DNA of 7,429 nt from an uncultured Pleurocapsa sp. (GCA_937884735.1 CAKZYI010000760.1:1-7429), one strand, 5' to 3'; numbered from the stretch's first letter, positions 1 through 6,792 are shown. Notes: generated by a model not told the origin, from the sequence alone. Program-made: numbers and translations.

Positions 1-69
1 GGTATAGCACTATGCGTCGTCCTCTTGATTTTTTCTGTGTTGAAACTCAGAAAAATTAAGTTTTTCTAG
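1..69 (+). CDS. Possible C-terminal tail of a membrane protein, cut by the left window edge
   Basis: Frame 1 is open from the first base to a TAG at 67-69, giving 22 residues. The peptide starts with a hydrophobic run (GIALCVVLLIFSVL) followed by a basic tail (KLRKIKFF). That is the pattern of a last transmembrane helix with a positively charged cytoplasmic end. After this stop the DNA becomes strongly AT-rich and stop-dense, which fits a gene ending here. The piece is too short to assign a family, and a chance open frame of 22 codons is quite possible. No clear terminator hairpin with a T-tract follows it. Confidence 0.35.
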   Translation, partial: GIALCVVLLIFSVLKLRKIKFF

Positions 70-194
70 TTTACTGTCGATTTATTAAAATATCTAGACT
101 AAATGAAATTTAGATTCACGACATCGCTAATTATATTGAATTATTTAATATCCCTAGGATAACCACCATTAGAATTGGTTGCCAAGGTTTTGAA

Positions 195-234
195 TCGAGC
201 AAATATTTTATTGTCGATCAAATTTCGATCAATA
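195..234 (+). repeat. Three closely spaced TCGA(T/G)CAA direct repeats
   Basis: TCGAGCAAAT (195-204), TCGATCAAAT (214-223) and TCGATCAATA (225-234) lie in the same orientation. The start-to-start spacings are 19 and 11 bp. The last two share a perfect 8-mer one helical turn apart, which is the geometry of paired sites for a DNA-binding protein. In such AT-rich DNA chance similarity cannot be excluded, and no known regulator is assigned. Confidence 0.3.
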
Positions 235-718
235 TCATAACCTCATCAATTAATAATTCCCACAAATAAATCAACTAAACTTGACTCTAGAAATATTATT
301 GCTAGGGTTGAGGTAATTATGAATGAGAATCTATATTAAATAAGTTAAATTATTTAATCTTCAAATTTAATTGAAAATAAAATATTTCATAGTTTATGTT
401 GATTATGACGTGGCGATTGGTCAAAAAGTAGAGTATATTCTGAAGCGGAGAGGTGGCTGATTAACTGTATTTGAGAATTATTTTCCAGTAATCATGGAAA
501 TGTTGTAGGTTGAACTTTAATCGAAAAATTATTTCAGCCTAATAGTCTTCTCATATACATAGGTAAATACCGAAATTTTATTCGAGATTGACTAATTCTC
601 TGATTGTTAGACAATTAGTTACAAAAGCATTCTAGAAAATTTCTGTAAATCAATAACTACTACTAAGCCAATCATGCAGGAGGTTCAATCTTTTTAGCAA
701 GATTTAAAGATAAATAAA

Positions 719-744
719 TTGCCAAGTAGACTTAAATTTATAGT
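719..744 (+). promoter_or_regulatory. Weak candidate promoter for the pilH-pilI-pilJ cluster
   Basis: TATAGT at 739-744 resembles a -10 box and lies 24 bases before the pilH ATG at 769. TTGCCA at 719-724 resembles a -35 box, but the spacer is only 14 bp, shorter than the usual 16-18. Cyanobacterial promoters often rely on the -10 box alone. No clear Shine-Dalgarno sequence precedes the ATG. Confidence 0.22.
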
Positions 745-768
745 GTGACTTTTCATAGATAGCGTGTT

Positions 769-1134
769 ATGAGCAAAGTTCTAATCGTAGAAGATAGTTT
801 GGCACAAAGACAAATGATTTCTGACCTTCTTAAAGGCAGCGGTCTTAAAGTGACTGTTGCTTGTGATGGTGTGGAAGCTTTAGAGCATCTAGAATCATTC
901 AACCCCGACATAGTGGTAATGGATATCGTTATGCCCAGAATGAACGGATACGAATTGTGCCGTCGTTTAAAATCAGACCCCAAAACTCAAAATGTTCCAG
1001 TGGTTATGTGTTCTTCCAAAGGAGAAGAATTTGACCGCTACTGGGGAATGAAACAGGGTGCAGATGCCTACATTGCCAAACCATTTCAGCCAGTAGAGTT
1101 GATTGGTACAGTTAAACAATTACTGCGAGCCTAA
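769..1134 (+). CDS. pilH: CheY-type single-domain response regulator, PilH-like
   Basis: A 121-residue receiver domain with no output domain. It would accept phosphate from a CheA-type histidine kinase and act through protein contacts in the cytoplasm. All key positions are present: acidic pair E8/D9, phospho-acceptor D52 in VVMDIVMPRMNG, Ser82/Ser83 at the switch Ser/Thr position, Y101 and conserved K104 followed by PF. The length is exactly that of a stand-alone receiver. The assignment to PilH (also called HmpB or PixH in related cyanobacterial clusters) rests on the order CheY-CheW-MCP and the segment FDRYWGMKQGADAYI. The ATG is the first start in the open frame. The CheW gene follows after 78 bp. 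Established knowledge: such clusters control type IV pilus motility or hormogonium behaviour in cyanobacteria. The choice between pil and other paralogous clusters is inferred. Confidence 0.85.
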   Translation: MSKVLIVEDSLAQRQMISDLLKGSGLKVTVACDGVEALEHLESFNPDIVVMDIVMPRMNGYELCRRLKSDPKTQNVPVVMCSSKGEEFDRYWGMKQGADAYIAKPFQPVELIGTVKQLLRA

Positions 1135-1212
1135 ATCATCATAATACATTAAGTATAAATTCGATCTAGTTTCCTAGTAGTTAGTGAATAATACAAATTA
1201 AAGTAATGTCCT

Positions 1213-1743
1213 ATGGTTAGTAATCCAGAACTATACACCGAGAATAGTCTCGATTTATCTCTAGACATACAGCCATTAGAAAACCCAGAAGGGGAATTGC
1301 ACCTTCGTTTTTATCTAGCGTCAGGAGAAGCTTTCGCTTTCCCCGCAACAGGTATTGCCGAAGTAATGCAGCAAACACCCGATCAAATTGCACCAATTCC
1401 CAACGCATCTCCTTTGTTGTTAGGAACAATAAATCTGCGAGGAAAAGTAATTTGGGTGGCTGATTTAGGTCAATTTTTGGGAGATAGTGGAGTTTTAAAA
1501 ACAGATCGTCCTACCATTCCTGTAATTGCAATTGAAGAACAAGAGCAAATTTTGGGTTTGGCAATTAGCAGTATTGGAGAAATGGATTGGTTGGATGTAG
1601 AGCAATTGAGTATCTCTCATCCTCCATCAGATAGTATGGCTCCTTTTGTTCAGGCACAATGGCAGCCTGAATCGGAAAGCAACTTAATTGTAAACTTGTT
1701 AGATCCTGCAAAAATTTTGCGATCTGCACGATGGGCAACCTAA
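1213..1743 (+). CDS. pilI: CheW-domain adaptor protein, PilI-like
   Basis: A 176-residue protein dominated by one CheW domain (about residues 28-172). In this family CheW bridges the MCP receptor and a CheA kinase at the membrane. The most diagnostic stretch is LLLGTINLRGKVIWVADL (about residues 68-85), the classic CheW core. It is preceded by a conserved-looking FAFPATGIAEVMQ strand that matches the start of CheW folds. The first roughly 25 residues are acidic and low in conserved features. It lies 78 bp after the response regulator and 203 bp before the MCP, in the same orientation, as expected for one transcription unit. The ATG at 1213 opens the frame; an ATG at 1206 is in another frame and stops at once. 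No strong ribosome binding site is seen. Confidence 0.87.
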   Translation: MVSNPELYTENSLDLSLDIQPLENPEGELHLRFYLASGEAFAFPATGIAEVMQQTPDQIAPIPNASPLLLGTINLRGKVIWVADLGQFLGDSGVLKTDRPTIPVIAIEEQEQILGLAISSIGEMDWLDVEQLSISHPPSDSMAPFVQAQWQPESESNLIVNLLDPAKILRSARWAT

Positions 1744-1808
1744 CAAGATTCAGGTTGTGAATAATTACATATGTATAAGTTAAAACTTATTAATTATTGG
1801 GCAGTATA

Positions 1809-1841
1809 AAGAAAACATCGTTTTTTCGTTTTAGTTTTCTT
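1809..1841 (+). promoter_or_regulatory. 8-bp inverted repeat between pilI and pilJ; possible attenuator or weak terminator
   Basis: AAGAAAAC (1809-1816) is perfectly complementary to GTTTTCTT (1834-1841), with a 17-nt loop that could form extra CG/CG pairs. The stem is AT-rich, and what follows is a mixed TTAATTTCTT stretch rather than a clean T-tract. It sits within the unusually long 203-bp gap inside the cluster, so it could reduce read-through into pilJ or stabilise a processed 3' end. There is no evidence beyond the sequence symmetry. Confidence 0.3.
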
Positions 1842-1946
1842 AATTTCTTATATATATTTACAGCCATTTCCCAAGTCAAAACTTAGAGTAACTATCACTC
1901 GCGACTCGCAAGCAACAAAAACTTAGATTAATTTGGCAAAAAGCAC

Positions 1947-4517
1947 ATGGCATCAGGAACTAATTATTCACAGGAATACGGACAAGCAGAAAAAGCTTAT
2001 TTAGAAAGTGACTTTGCTCAGGCAGCAGAAATAATCGATCATTTAGCTGAAGAATTTCCCAACGATCCAAATGTTTTGTTGCTGCGGGGTCATATCTATT
2101 GTTATGGATTTCAAAACTATGAAATAGCTAGACAGCAATATGAAAATGTTTTAGAACTCAGTCAAGAGCAAGATTTGGTCGACTTTGCTCGCAGTGGTAT
2201 CGAGCAATTAGAACAACTAGAACAGCAGTCTGAGACCCCAGACGGGGGTTTTGATGAGGGAAATTTTGAACTAACCCAGGTATTTGGCGAAGGTGAAAGT
2301 ATTGATGAAGTAGAAGAGTCGATTGGCATTGACTTTCCTGATGACGAATTAGCCGCAGAGTTTGACAATGATGATTTTGATTTGGGTCAAGATTATGGGT
2401 CTGAATTGAGTGATGGGATGCCTTCGGCTAACTCCGCAATCGCCGATCTAGATAATCCTTTTGCTGAAGAAATAGACTCTATCTCCGAAAATATGGCTCC
2501 AATTGATGAGGAAAACGATCCAGGAGATCCTTTTGCTAATTTTGAGCCAGAGTCAACTGCAATGTCAGACAGTGAATCTTCTATAGACGAGAAGTCCAAG
2601 GTTCATACTAGTTCAACTTTTATGGTGGATGCAGAAGATGACGATCTACCTGATTATACGGAAGAGGATTTTGCAGTTAGTCAGAATGACTACACCAACG
2701 ACTATGATGACAGTTCCGAATTGGAGATTGACACAGTTCTCACGGAACCATTCTCTATGCCAGGAGGTGGAGATTATGGCACAGAAATGGATGATGTTCC
2801 AGAAAGTGAAGGTTTAGACTATCAAGATGAACTAGAATTTGACGAAATTGACAGTAGTTTCTTTGATCTCGAAGAATTAGAACAAGGATTACCAGATACA
2901 GGTTTATTTAATGTTGCCGAAGAACCTAGCAACGCCAGCCTTAGTTTGTCCAACGATCTTGGTACTGCTGATTCAGGTCTTGTTAATCCAGATGAAATAG
3001 CTATCAGCGAAGCAAACTCTAGCGCGACTAGATCTTTTACTGAAAGTAAAGAAACACCCCAAGTCGAAGTTAGTCATGGAGTGTTGGCTGGCTTTATTAA
3101 TGCGACCATGCCCAAGAAGCAGCTTATTACGGCTGGAGTAACAGGTTTGGTATCGGCGATCGCAGTTTTGGGTATTGGTGTTGTAGGCTCTACTGTCATT
3201 CTGGAAAAAACCGACCAGGAATTACAGGAAAACTTACTTGCTACTCTGGCAGTTTCCTTGGTAGCGGGAGTAACTAGTTTTGGTACTGCCGCTGCGTTCG
3301 GTAATATTACGGCAAAGCACATAGCAAAAGCCAGTCAAGATTTACAAACTCAATTCGATGATGTTTATCAAGGCAACTTAAATGCCAAGGCGACTGTTTA
3401 TGCTCAAGATGAGTTTGGACAGCTATCAACTGGCTTTAACCGCATGACTAGGGTTATTTTGACTACTACCCAAGAAGCCCAGAGGAGAGCAGAAGAAACC
3501 GAACAGGCAAAAGAAGATTTGCAACGTCAGGTAATACGCCTTCTAGATGATGTGGAATGTGAAGCCAGAGGGGATTTAACCGTACAGGCGACTGTAACAG
3601 CCGACGTATTGGGAGCAGTTGCCGATGCCTTTAACTTAACCATTCAAAGTTTGCGGGAAATTGTTCGTCAGGTAAAAGAAGCAGCCGAGCAGGTAAACAA
3701 AGGTTCAACCGATAGTGAACTGTTTGCTCGAAATCAGTCTAGCGAAGCACTGCGGATGGCAGAAGAACTAGCTGTGACTTTGAATTCGGTACAGATGATG
3801 ACTGAATCGATTGAAAGGGTAGCAGATAACGCTCGTGAAGCCGAAGAAGTTGCTCGCTCCTCTTCTGTGACAGCACTAAAAGGTGGTAAGGCGGTAGAAC
3901 GTACTGTATCGGGAATCTTCCAAATTAGAGAAACGGTGTCAGAAACAGCCCGTAAGGTAAAGCGTCTAGCCGAAGCATCCCAAGAAATCTCCAAAATTGT
4001 GCTGTTGATCTCGCAAATTGCCGAAAGAACCAACCAACTAGCTCTTAACGCTTCTATTCAAGCAGCTAAAGCGGGTGAAGCTGGTCGTGGTTTTGCAGTG
4101 GTTGCAGATGAGGTCAGACAGTTGGCAGATAGATCTGGTAAATCTTTGAAAGAGATTGAACAAATCGTACTGCAAATTCAAAGTGAAACTGGGTCTGTAA
4201 TGACAGCAATGGAAGAAGGTATTCAAGAGGTAATCGATGTAACCGAAAGAGCAGAACAAGCCAAAACTGCTCTAGAAGATATCATTCTAGTATCCAACAG
4301 GATTGATACTTTGGTCCGTTCTATTACAGCCGATACCGTCGAGCAAAGAGAAAACTCTCGCGCTGTGGCTCAGGTAATGCAATCGGTAGAATTAACTGCC
4401 CAAGCTACGTCCCAAGAATCGCAACGTGTTGGTGGTGCGCTGCAAAACCTAGTGGGAATTGCGCGTGGTTTACTATCTTCTGTTGAAAGATTCCGTATTG
4501 ACAAAGGAGCAGAATAG
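1947..4517 (+). CDS. pilJ: PilJ/HmpD-like methyl-accepting chemotaxis protein with N-terminal TPR-like and acidic regions
   Basis: An 856-residue MCP-type transducer that would control a CheA kinase through the CheW protein encoded just upstream. In order: a TPR-like helical segment (about 5-85; AEKAYLESDFAQAAEIIDHL, then a second repeat); a long, very acidic, probably disordered region (about 95-375); two hydrophobic helices (392-419 and 430-454) joined by only about 10 residues; a HAMP domain (about 455-510); a second HAMP-like unit (about 525-585); and the MCP signalling hairpin (about 600-850), whose tip NQLALNASIQAAKAGEAGRG lies near residue 700. With so short a loop there is no periplasmic ligand domain, so input is probably cytoplasmic or membrane-borne. 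There are no GAF domains, which argues against the phototaxis receptor PixJ and for the PilJ/HmpD type. The C-terminus lacks an NWETF-like tether. The frame is intact over 2.6 kb. No CheA gene follows; pdhA starts 139 bp later. Confidence 0.88.
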   Translation: MASGTNYSQEYGQAEKAYLESDFAQAAEIIDHLAEEFPNDPNVLLLRGHIYCYGFQNYEIARQQYENVLELSQEQDLVDFARSGIEQLEQLEQQSETPDGGFDEGNFELTQVFGEGESIDEVEESIGIDFPDDELAAEFDNDDFDLGQDYGSELSDGMPSANSAIADLDNPFAEEIDSISENMAPIDEENDPGDPFANFEPESTAMSDSESSIDEKSKVHTSSTFMVDAEDDDLPDYTEEDFAVSQNDYTNDYDDSSELEIDTVLTEPFSMPGGGDYGTEMDDVPESEGLDYQDELEFDEIDSSFFDLEELEQGLPDTGLFNVAEEPSNASLSLSNDLGTADSGLVNPDEIAISEANSSATRSFTESKETPQVEVSHGVLAGFINATMPKKQLITAGVTGLVSAIAVLGIGVVGSTVILEKTDQELQENLLATLAVSLVAGVTSFGTAAAFGNITAKHIAKASQDLQTQFDDVYQGNLNAKATVYAQDEFGQLSTGFNRMTRVILTTTQEAQRRAEETEQAKEDLQRQVIRLLDDVECEARGDLTVQATVTADVLGAVADAFNLTIQSLREIVRQVKEAAEQVNKGSTDSELFARNQSSEALRMAEELAVTLNSVQMMTESIERVADNAREAEEVARSSSVTALKGGKAVERTVSGIFQIRETVSETARKVKRLAEASQEISKIVLLISQIAERTNQLALNASIQAAKAGEAGRGFAVVADEVRQLADRSGKSLKEIEQIVLQIQSETGSVMTAMEEGIQEVIDVTERAEQAKTALEDIILVSNRIDTLVRSITADTVEQRENSRAVAQVMQSVELTAQATSQESQRVGGALQNLVGIARGLLSSVERFRIDKGAE
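3156..3163. repeat. HIP1 octamer GCGATCGC
   Basis: A perfect copy of the highly iterated palindrome that is over-represented in many cyanobacterial genomes. It lies within the codons for Ser-Ala-Ile-Ala in the first membrane helix of the MCP. With the second copy at 6712-6719 it supports a cyanobacterial origin. Confidence 0.85.
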
Positions 4518-4560
4518 TCAGAACGTTATTGATGGCGATGGGAGTTGGTTAGTTTGTTTG

Positions 4561-4614
4561 GCAGACTTAATGACTGATTCCTTTTTACCTATCCCTTTCG
4601 TCTGCTTAATTTTT
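4561..4614 (+). terminator. Weak candidate terminator after pilJ
   Basis: GCAGAC (4561-4566) is complementary to GTCTGC (4600-4605), which is followed by TTAATTTTT. The T-rich tail is suitable, but the 33-nt loop is far longer than in a standard intrinsic terminator. If it is not used, pilJ and pdhA may be partly co-transcribed. Confidence 0.25.
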
Positions 4615-4619
4615 ATGAT
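4614..4619 (+). promoter_or_regulatory. Candidate -10 element for pdhA
   Basis: TATGAT differs from the consensus TATAAT at one base and lies 37 bases before the pdhA ATG. No good -35 element is found at the standard distance. No Shine-Dalgarno sequence is visible before the ATG. Confidence 0.22.
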
Positions 4620-4656
4620 TCAATAGAAATCTGCGCCTTTATTCAAGAATTATTCT

Positions 4657-5660
4657 ATGTGTGCTGAAAGAACTTTACCAAAATTTGATACTGCTTCGGC
4701 AAAAATTACCAAGGAAGAGGGACTGATTCTCTACGAAGATATGGTTTTGGGACGCGAAGTTGAAGATAAGTGTGCTGAAATGTATTACAGGGGCAAAATG
4801 TTTGGTTTTGTTCACCTTTATAATGGGCAAGAAGCGGTATCATCAGGTATTGTCAAAGCTTTAAGGACCAAAGGCGACTATGTTTGCAGTACCTACCGCG
4901 ATCACGTTCATGCTCTCAGTGCGGGTGTACCAGCCAAAGAGGTAATGGCTGAATTGTTTGGTAAAGAGACTGGATGTAGTAAAGGACGTGGAGGTTCGAT
5001 GCACATGTTTTCTGCCGAGCATGGGTTGCTTGGTGGCTATGCTTTTGTGGCAGAAGGAATTCCTGTGGCAACTGGTGCAGCTTTTCAAAGTAAATATCGC
5101 CGAGAAGCGATGGGCGATGATAGTTCTGACAGTGTAGCAGTTTGCTTTTTTGGTGATGGAGCAAGTAATAACGGACAATTCTTCGAGTGTCTCAATATGG
5201 CTGCTTTGTGGAAGTTACCAATTATCTATGTGGTAGAAAATAACGCGCAACTTCCCAACCTGAAATCTATAAAAAAGCTAGTGTATTCAACATGGCTGGG
5301 TATGAGGTTGACGGTATGGATGTGTTAGCTGTAAATACTTTAGCCAAAGAAGCTGTCGCCCGCGCCCGCGCTGGAGAAGGTCCAACATTAATAGAAGCTT
5401 TGACCTATCGTTTTCGCGGTCACTCTCTTGCCGATCCTGATGAACTAAGAGATCCTGCTGAAAAAGAATTTTGGGGAAAAAGAGATCCAATTAAAAAGTT
5501 TGCTGCCTATATGACAGAGAAAAATTTGGCTAGCGCAGCAGAGTTAAAAGAAATTGACAATAAGATTACAGCTTTAATAGATGAGGCTGTTAAATTTGCC
5601 GAAAGCAGCCCTGAGCCTAGTCCCAGCGATTTGCATCGTTATATTTTTGCTGAAGATTAA
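4657..5660 (+). pseudogene. pdhA: Pyruvate dehydrogenase E1 component alpha subunit, broken by an apparent 28-bp deletion
   Basis: E1 alpha pairs with E1 beta to decarboxylate pyruvate using thiamine diphosphate (TPP), feeding the pyruvate dehydrogenase complex that makes acetyl-CoA. Residues 1-196 read in the first frame: YRDHVHALSAG, the E1-alpha signature KGRGGSMHMF, and a full TPP motif GDG-X26-NN (GDGASNNG to VVENN). After N196 (5242-5244) the frame turns to nonsense and stops at 5328. The conserved sequence resumes in another frame at 5244 with RATSQPEIYKKASVFN, then MAGYEVDGMDV, TYRFRGHSLADPDELR and a normal C-terminus ending in YIFAED, with TAA at 5658-5660. Family members usually have about nine residues (of the type KWAIGMAHE) between NN and RAT. 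Their loss plus one base equals 28 bp, and restoring it gives 343 residues, the usual length. As read, the product is a 223-residue truncation. It could be a real pseudogene or an assembly error. Confidence 0.9.
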
Positions 5661-5716
5661 GCTGAAAATTGCTTTGCTTATCTTTGCTTATCTAGTTTAA
5701 TTTGGCAATTTCAAGG

Positions 5717-5791
5717 CTAGGAGGCATCAAACTAAAAATCACAGTAAGCTAATTTTTCTTACTGTGTATTAGTTTGTCTCCTAGTTTTTTT
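5717..5791 (+). terminator. Large hairpin terminator downstream of pdhA
   Basis: An outer stem CTAGGAG (5717-5723) / CTCCTAG (5778-5784) continues after a small internal loop into CAAACTAA (5728-5735) / TTAGTTTG (5769-5776). The inner stem is CACAGTAAG (5740-5748) / CTTACTGTG (5758-5766), closed by a 9-nt loop. Seven Ts follow directly (5785-5791), so it works as an intrinsic terminator for the + strand. It sits between two convergent genes, but on the - strand no T-tract follows, so it is not an obvious bidirectional terminator. It is longer than most intrinsic terminators. Confidence 0.82.
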
Positions 5792-5819
5792 GGCTAATAA
5801 CTGAGGATAGTCTAAATTT

Positions 5820-6203
5820 CTAATCTAAATATCCCATAAGGGCAGCAGTCTCATCTGACTCGTTGGATGCAACGGGACGATTATTCATATAAGATTCGCT
5901 GATCTTAAGAGTGCTGGCTGCGATAGGACGATTGCCAGAGATTACAATTGAGCTAGCAAAATCAATAGTACCTTTAGTAACTGGGCGGTTTGAGCCAACA
6001 GAAGAATAAGTGTCAACGATCTCTAAGCTACTAGGCTCAATGGGTCTGTTTTGAGGAAGTAGGCTTTTTGGTTGTACTGACAAGGCTGATGACTTGCCAT
6101 CCTTGGCTGCTGTAGATTTGGGTTTAGTATCTGTTTGACTTTTGGTAGTTGTGGTAGTCTTGGCTTTTGCCTGAGTGCTATTAGTAGTATTTCCTTCAGC
6201 CAT
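5820..6203 (-). CDS. NRP-repeat small protein of unknown function
   Basis: A 127-residue protein with an N-terminal half (1-51) that is low in complexity and rich in Thr, Lys, Ser and Gln. Four tandem degenerate repeats of 17-20 residues follow, each opening with Asn-Arg-Pro: NRPIEPSSLEIVDTYSSVG (from 52), NRPVTKGTIDFASSIVISG (from 72), NRPIAASTLKISESYMN (from 91) and NRPVASNESDETAALMGYLD (108-127). The repeats alternate hydrophobic and polar residues, suggesting short beta strands with NRP turns. There is no signal peptide, membrane helix or catalytic motif. I recall similar short proteins ending in LMGYLD from many cyanobacteria, with no assigned function. The ATG is well supported by AGGAGAA at 6211-6217, 7 bases upstream. 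The frame is intact and ends in TAG. It is convergent with pdhA and separated from it by the large terminator. Confidence 0.82.
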   Translation of the reverse strand: MAEGNTTNSTQAKAKTTTTTKSQTDTKPKSTAAKDGKSSALSVQPKSLLPQNRPIEPSSLEIVDTYSSVGSNRPVTKGTIDFASSIVISGNRPIAASTLKISESYMNNRPVASNESDETAALMGYLD

Positions 6204-6210
6204 TAGGATT

Positions 6211-6217
6211 TTCTCCT
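6211..6217 (-). promoter_or_regulatory. Strong ribosome binding site for the NRP-repeat gene
   Basis: AGGAGAA on the - strand lies 7 bases before the ATG at 6203. It is the clearest Shine-Dalgarno sequence in the window; the pil-type genes and pdhA show none. It fixes the start of this gene and hints at efficient translation. Confidence 0.7.
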
Positions 6218-6294
6218 GAACTTATATTTGATAAATTTGTAGGTTAAGTTACTAGTTATTTATTAGTCTTATTGTTTTTTAATAACTCTCTTTA

Positions 6295-6322
6295 TTTTTA
6301 CATCCTATGGATTTGGCGACAA
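6295..6322 (-). promoter_or_regulatory. Weak candidate promoter for the NRP-repeat gene
   Basis: Read on the - strand, TTGTCG (6322-6317) and TAAAAA (6300-6295) are separated by 16 bp and lie about 90 bp before the start codon. Both boxes are imperfect and the region is AT-rich. Confidence 0.2.
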
Positions 6323-6371
6323 GAGTGGGTAAATCAGAATAAGTTTTAACTATGTTTATAACTCGTTAAGA

Positions 6372-6752
6372 TTATGTAATGTCGTCCAAACTTAATGACT
6401 CTGAACCACCTTCTTTTAGCTGGGCGAAGGCATCATTGAGTTGATCCCATACTAGTCAAGCCGTGAAAGTTGCAATTAAAAGAGCCACACCATAAGAAGG
6501 TATCGCACCAAAACCAAAAGCTTGTAAACCTCCTCCCAAAAACACCCAAACACCAAAACAAGTACTCCAGTAGGTAAAAGCCAGGGCGGGGTCTAAGGCT
6601 CGATCTATTTTGAAAGACGTTTTATTGTCAGGATCTTGGTAAGAGTCTCGCAATTTTTGTTCCATCATGTTCCAGAATGCAGAACCGCAGGTAACAGCGA
6701 TAAAAAATCCTGCGATCGCAGCTAAAAATGGAGGTTGAGGTAAGTAATACAT
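6372..6752 (-). pseudogene. Small three-helix membrane protein interrupted by an in-frame TGA
   Basis: From the ATG at 6752 the frame reads 98 residues to a TGA at 6456-6458. The same frame then continues with a plausible protein end: LVWDQLNDAFAQLKEGGSES, then LSLDDIT and a TAA at 6372-6374. The full frame would be 126 residues plus one residue replaced by the stop at codon 99. Predicted membrane helices are about 8-27 (PPFLAAIAGFFIAVTCGSAFW), 57-80 (rich in Trp, Phe and Gly) and 84-103. The stop falls inside the third helix, so the truncated product would lose its membrane end and acidic tail. Clean continuation past the stop suggests a recent nonsense change or a base error. It looks like a conserved cyanobacterial protein of unknown function. 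Its start is 40 bp from the end of the ABC1-type gene, so the two probably share a transcript. No good ribosome binding site is seen. Confidence 0.72.
6712..6719. repeat. HIP1 octamer GCGATCGC
   Basis: Second perfect HIP1 palindrome in the window. It lies in the codons for Ala-Ala-Ile-Ala of the first helix of the small membrane protein. Confidence 0.85.
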
Positions 6753-6792
6753 GAAGTTTATGAATTTTGATTAAGATTAATGCTCTATTACT

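Larger units (their letters stand above)
70..768. other. Long AT-rich gene-free region upstream of the pilH-like gene
   Basis: About 700 bp with no supportable gene on either strand; all frames are interrupted frequently. It contains a cluster of three TCGAKCAAWW-like decamers (195-234), a small palindrome TATCC-CTA-GGATA (149-161), a 6-bp hairpin TTTCCA/TGGAAA with a 7-nt loop (482-500), and a short hairpin ATTGT/ACAAT (603-615). None has a convincing T-tract. The length is unusual for the space before a pil-type chemotaxis operon. It may hold a long 5' leader, regulatory sites, or the eroded remains of a gene that I cannot recognise. Confidence 0.6.

Noticed and set aside
149..185. Short palindromes TATCC-CTA-GGATA and AACCA/TGGTT as a terminator of the upstream gene.
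   Set aside because: Stems are only 4-5 bp and no T-tract follows.
447..460. GGAGAGGTGGCTGA resembles the 5' end of a tRNA-Ser gene, hinting at a tRNA or an integration-site remnant.
   Set aside because: The D-loop, anticodon arm and T-loop do not follow, and no complementary CCTCTCC acceptor strand is found within about 100 bp. A 14-base resemblance from memory is not enough.
3074..4259. Several open frames of 73-99 codons on the - strand opposite the MCP gene.
   Set aside because: They are shadows of a strongly supported 856-codon frame; none shows recognisable protein features.
5240..5250. Programmed ribosomal frameshifting in pdhA.
   Set aside because: There is no slippery heptamer at the junction, and shifting would still leave out about nine conserved residues next to the TPP site.
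4657..5328. An independent 223-aa protein with its own C-terminus.
   Set aside because: Everything after residue 196 is out-of-frame reading of pdhA; the true continuation is in the other frame from 5244.
5292..5660. A separate gene starting at the ATG at 5292.
   Set aside because: That Met is internal to PdhA (SVFNMAGYEVDG) and the homology begins upstream at 5244; there is no ribosome binding site.
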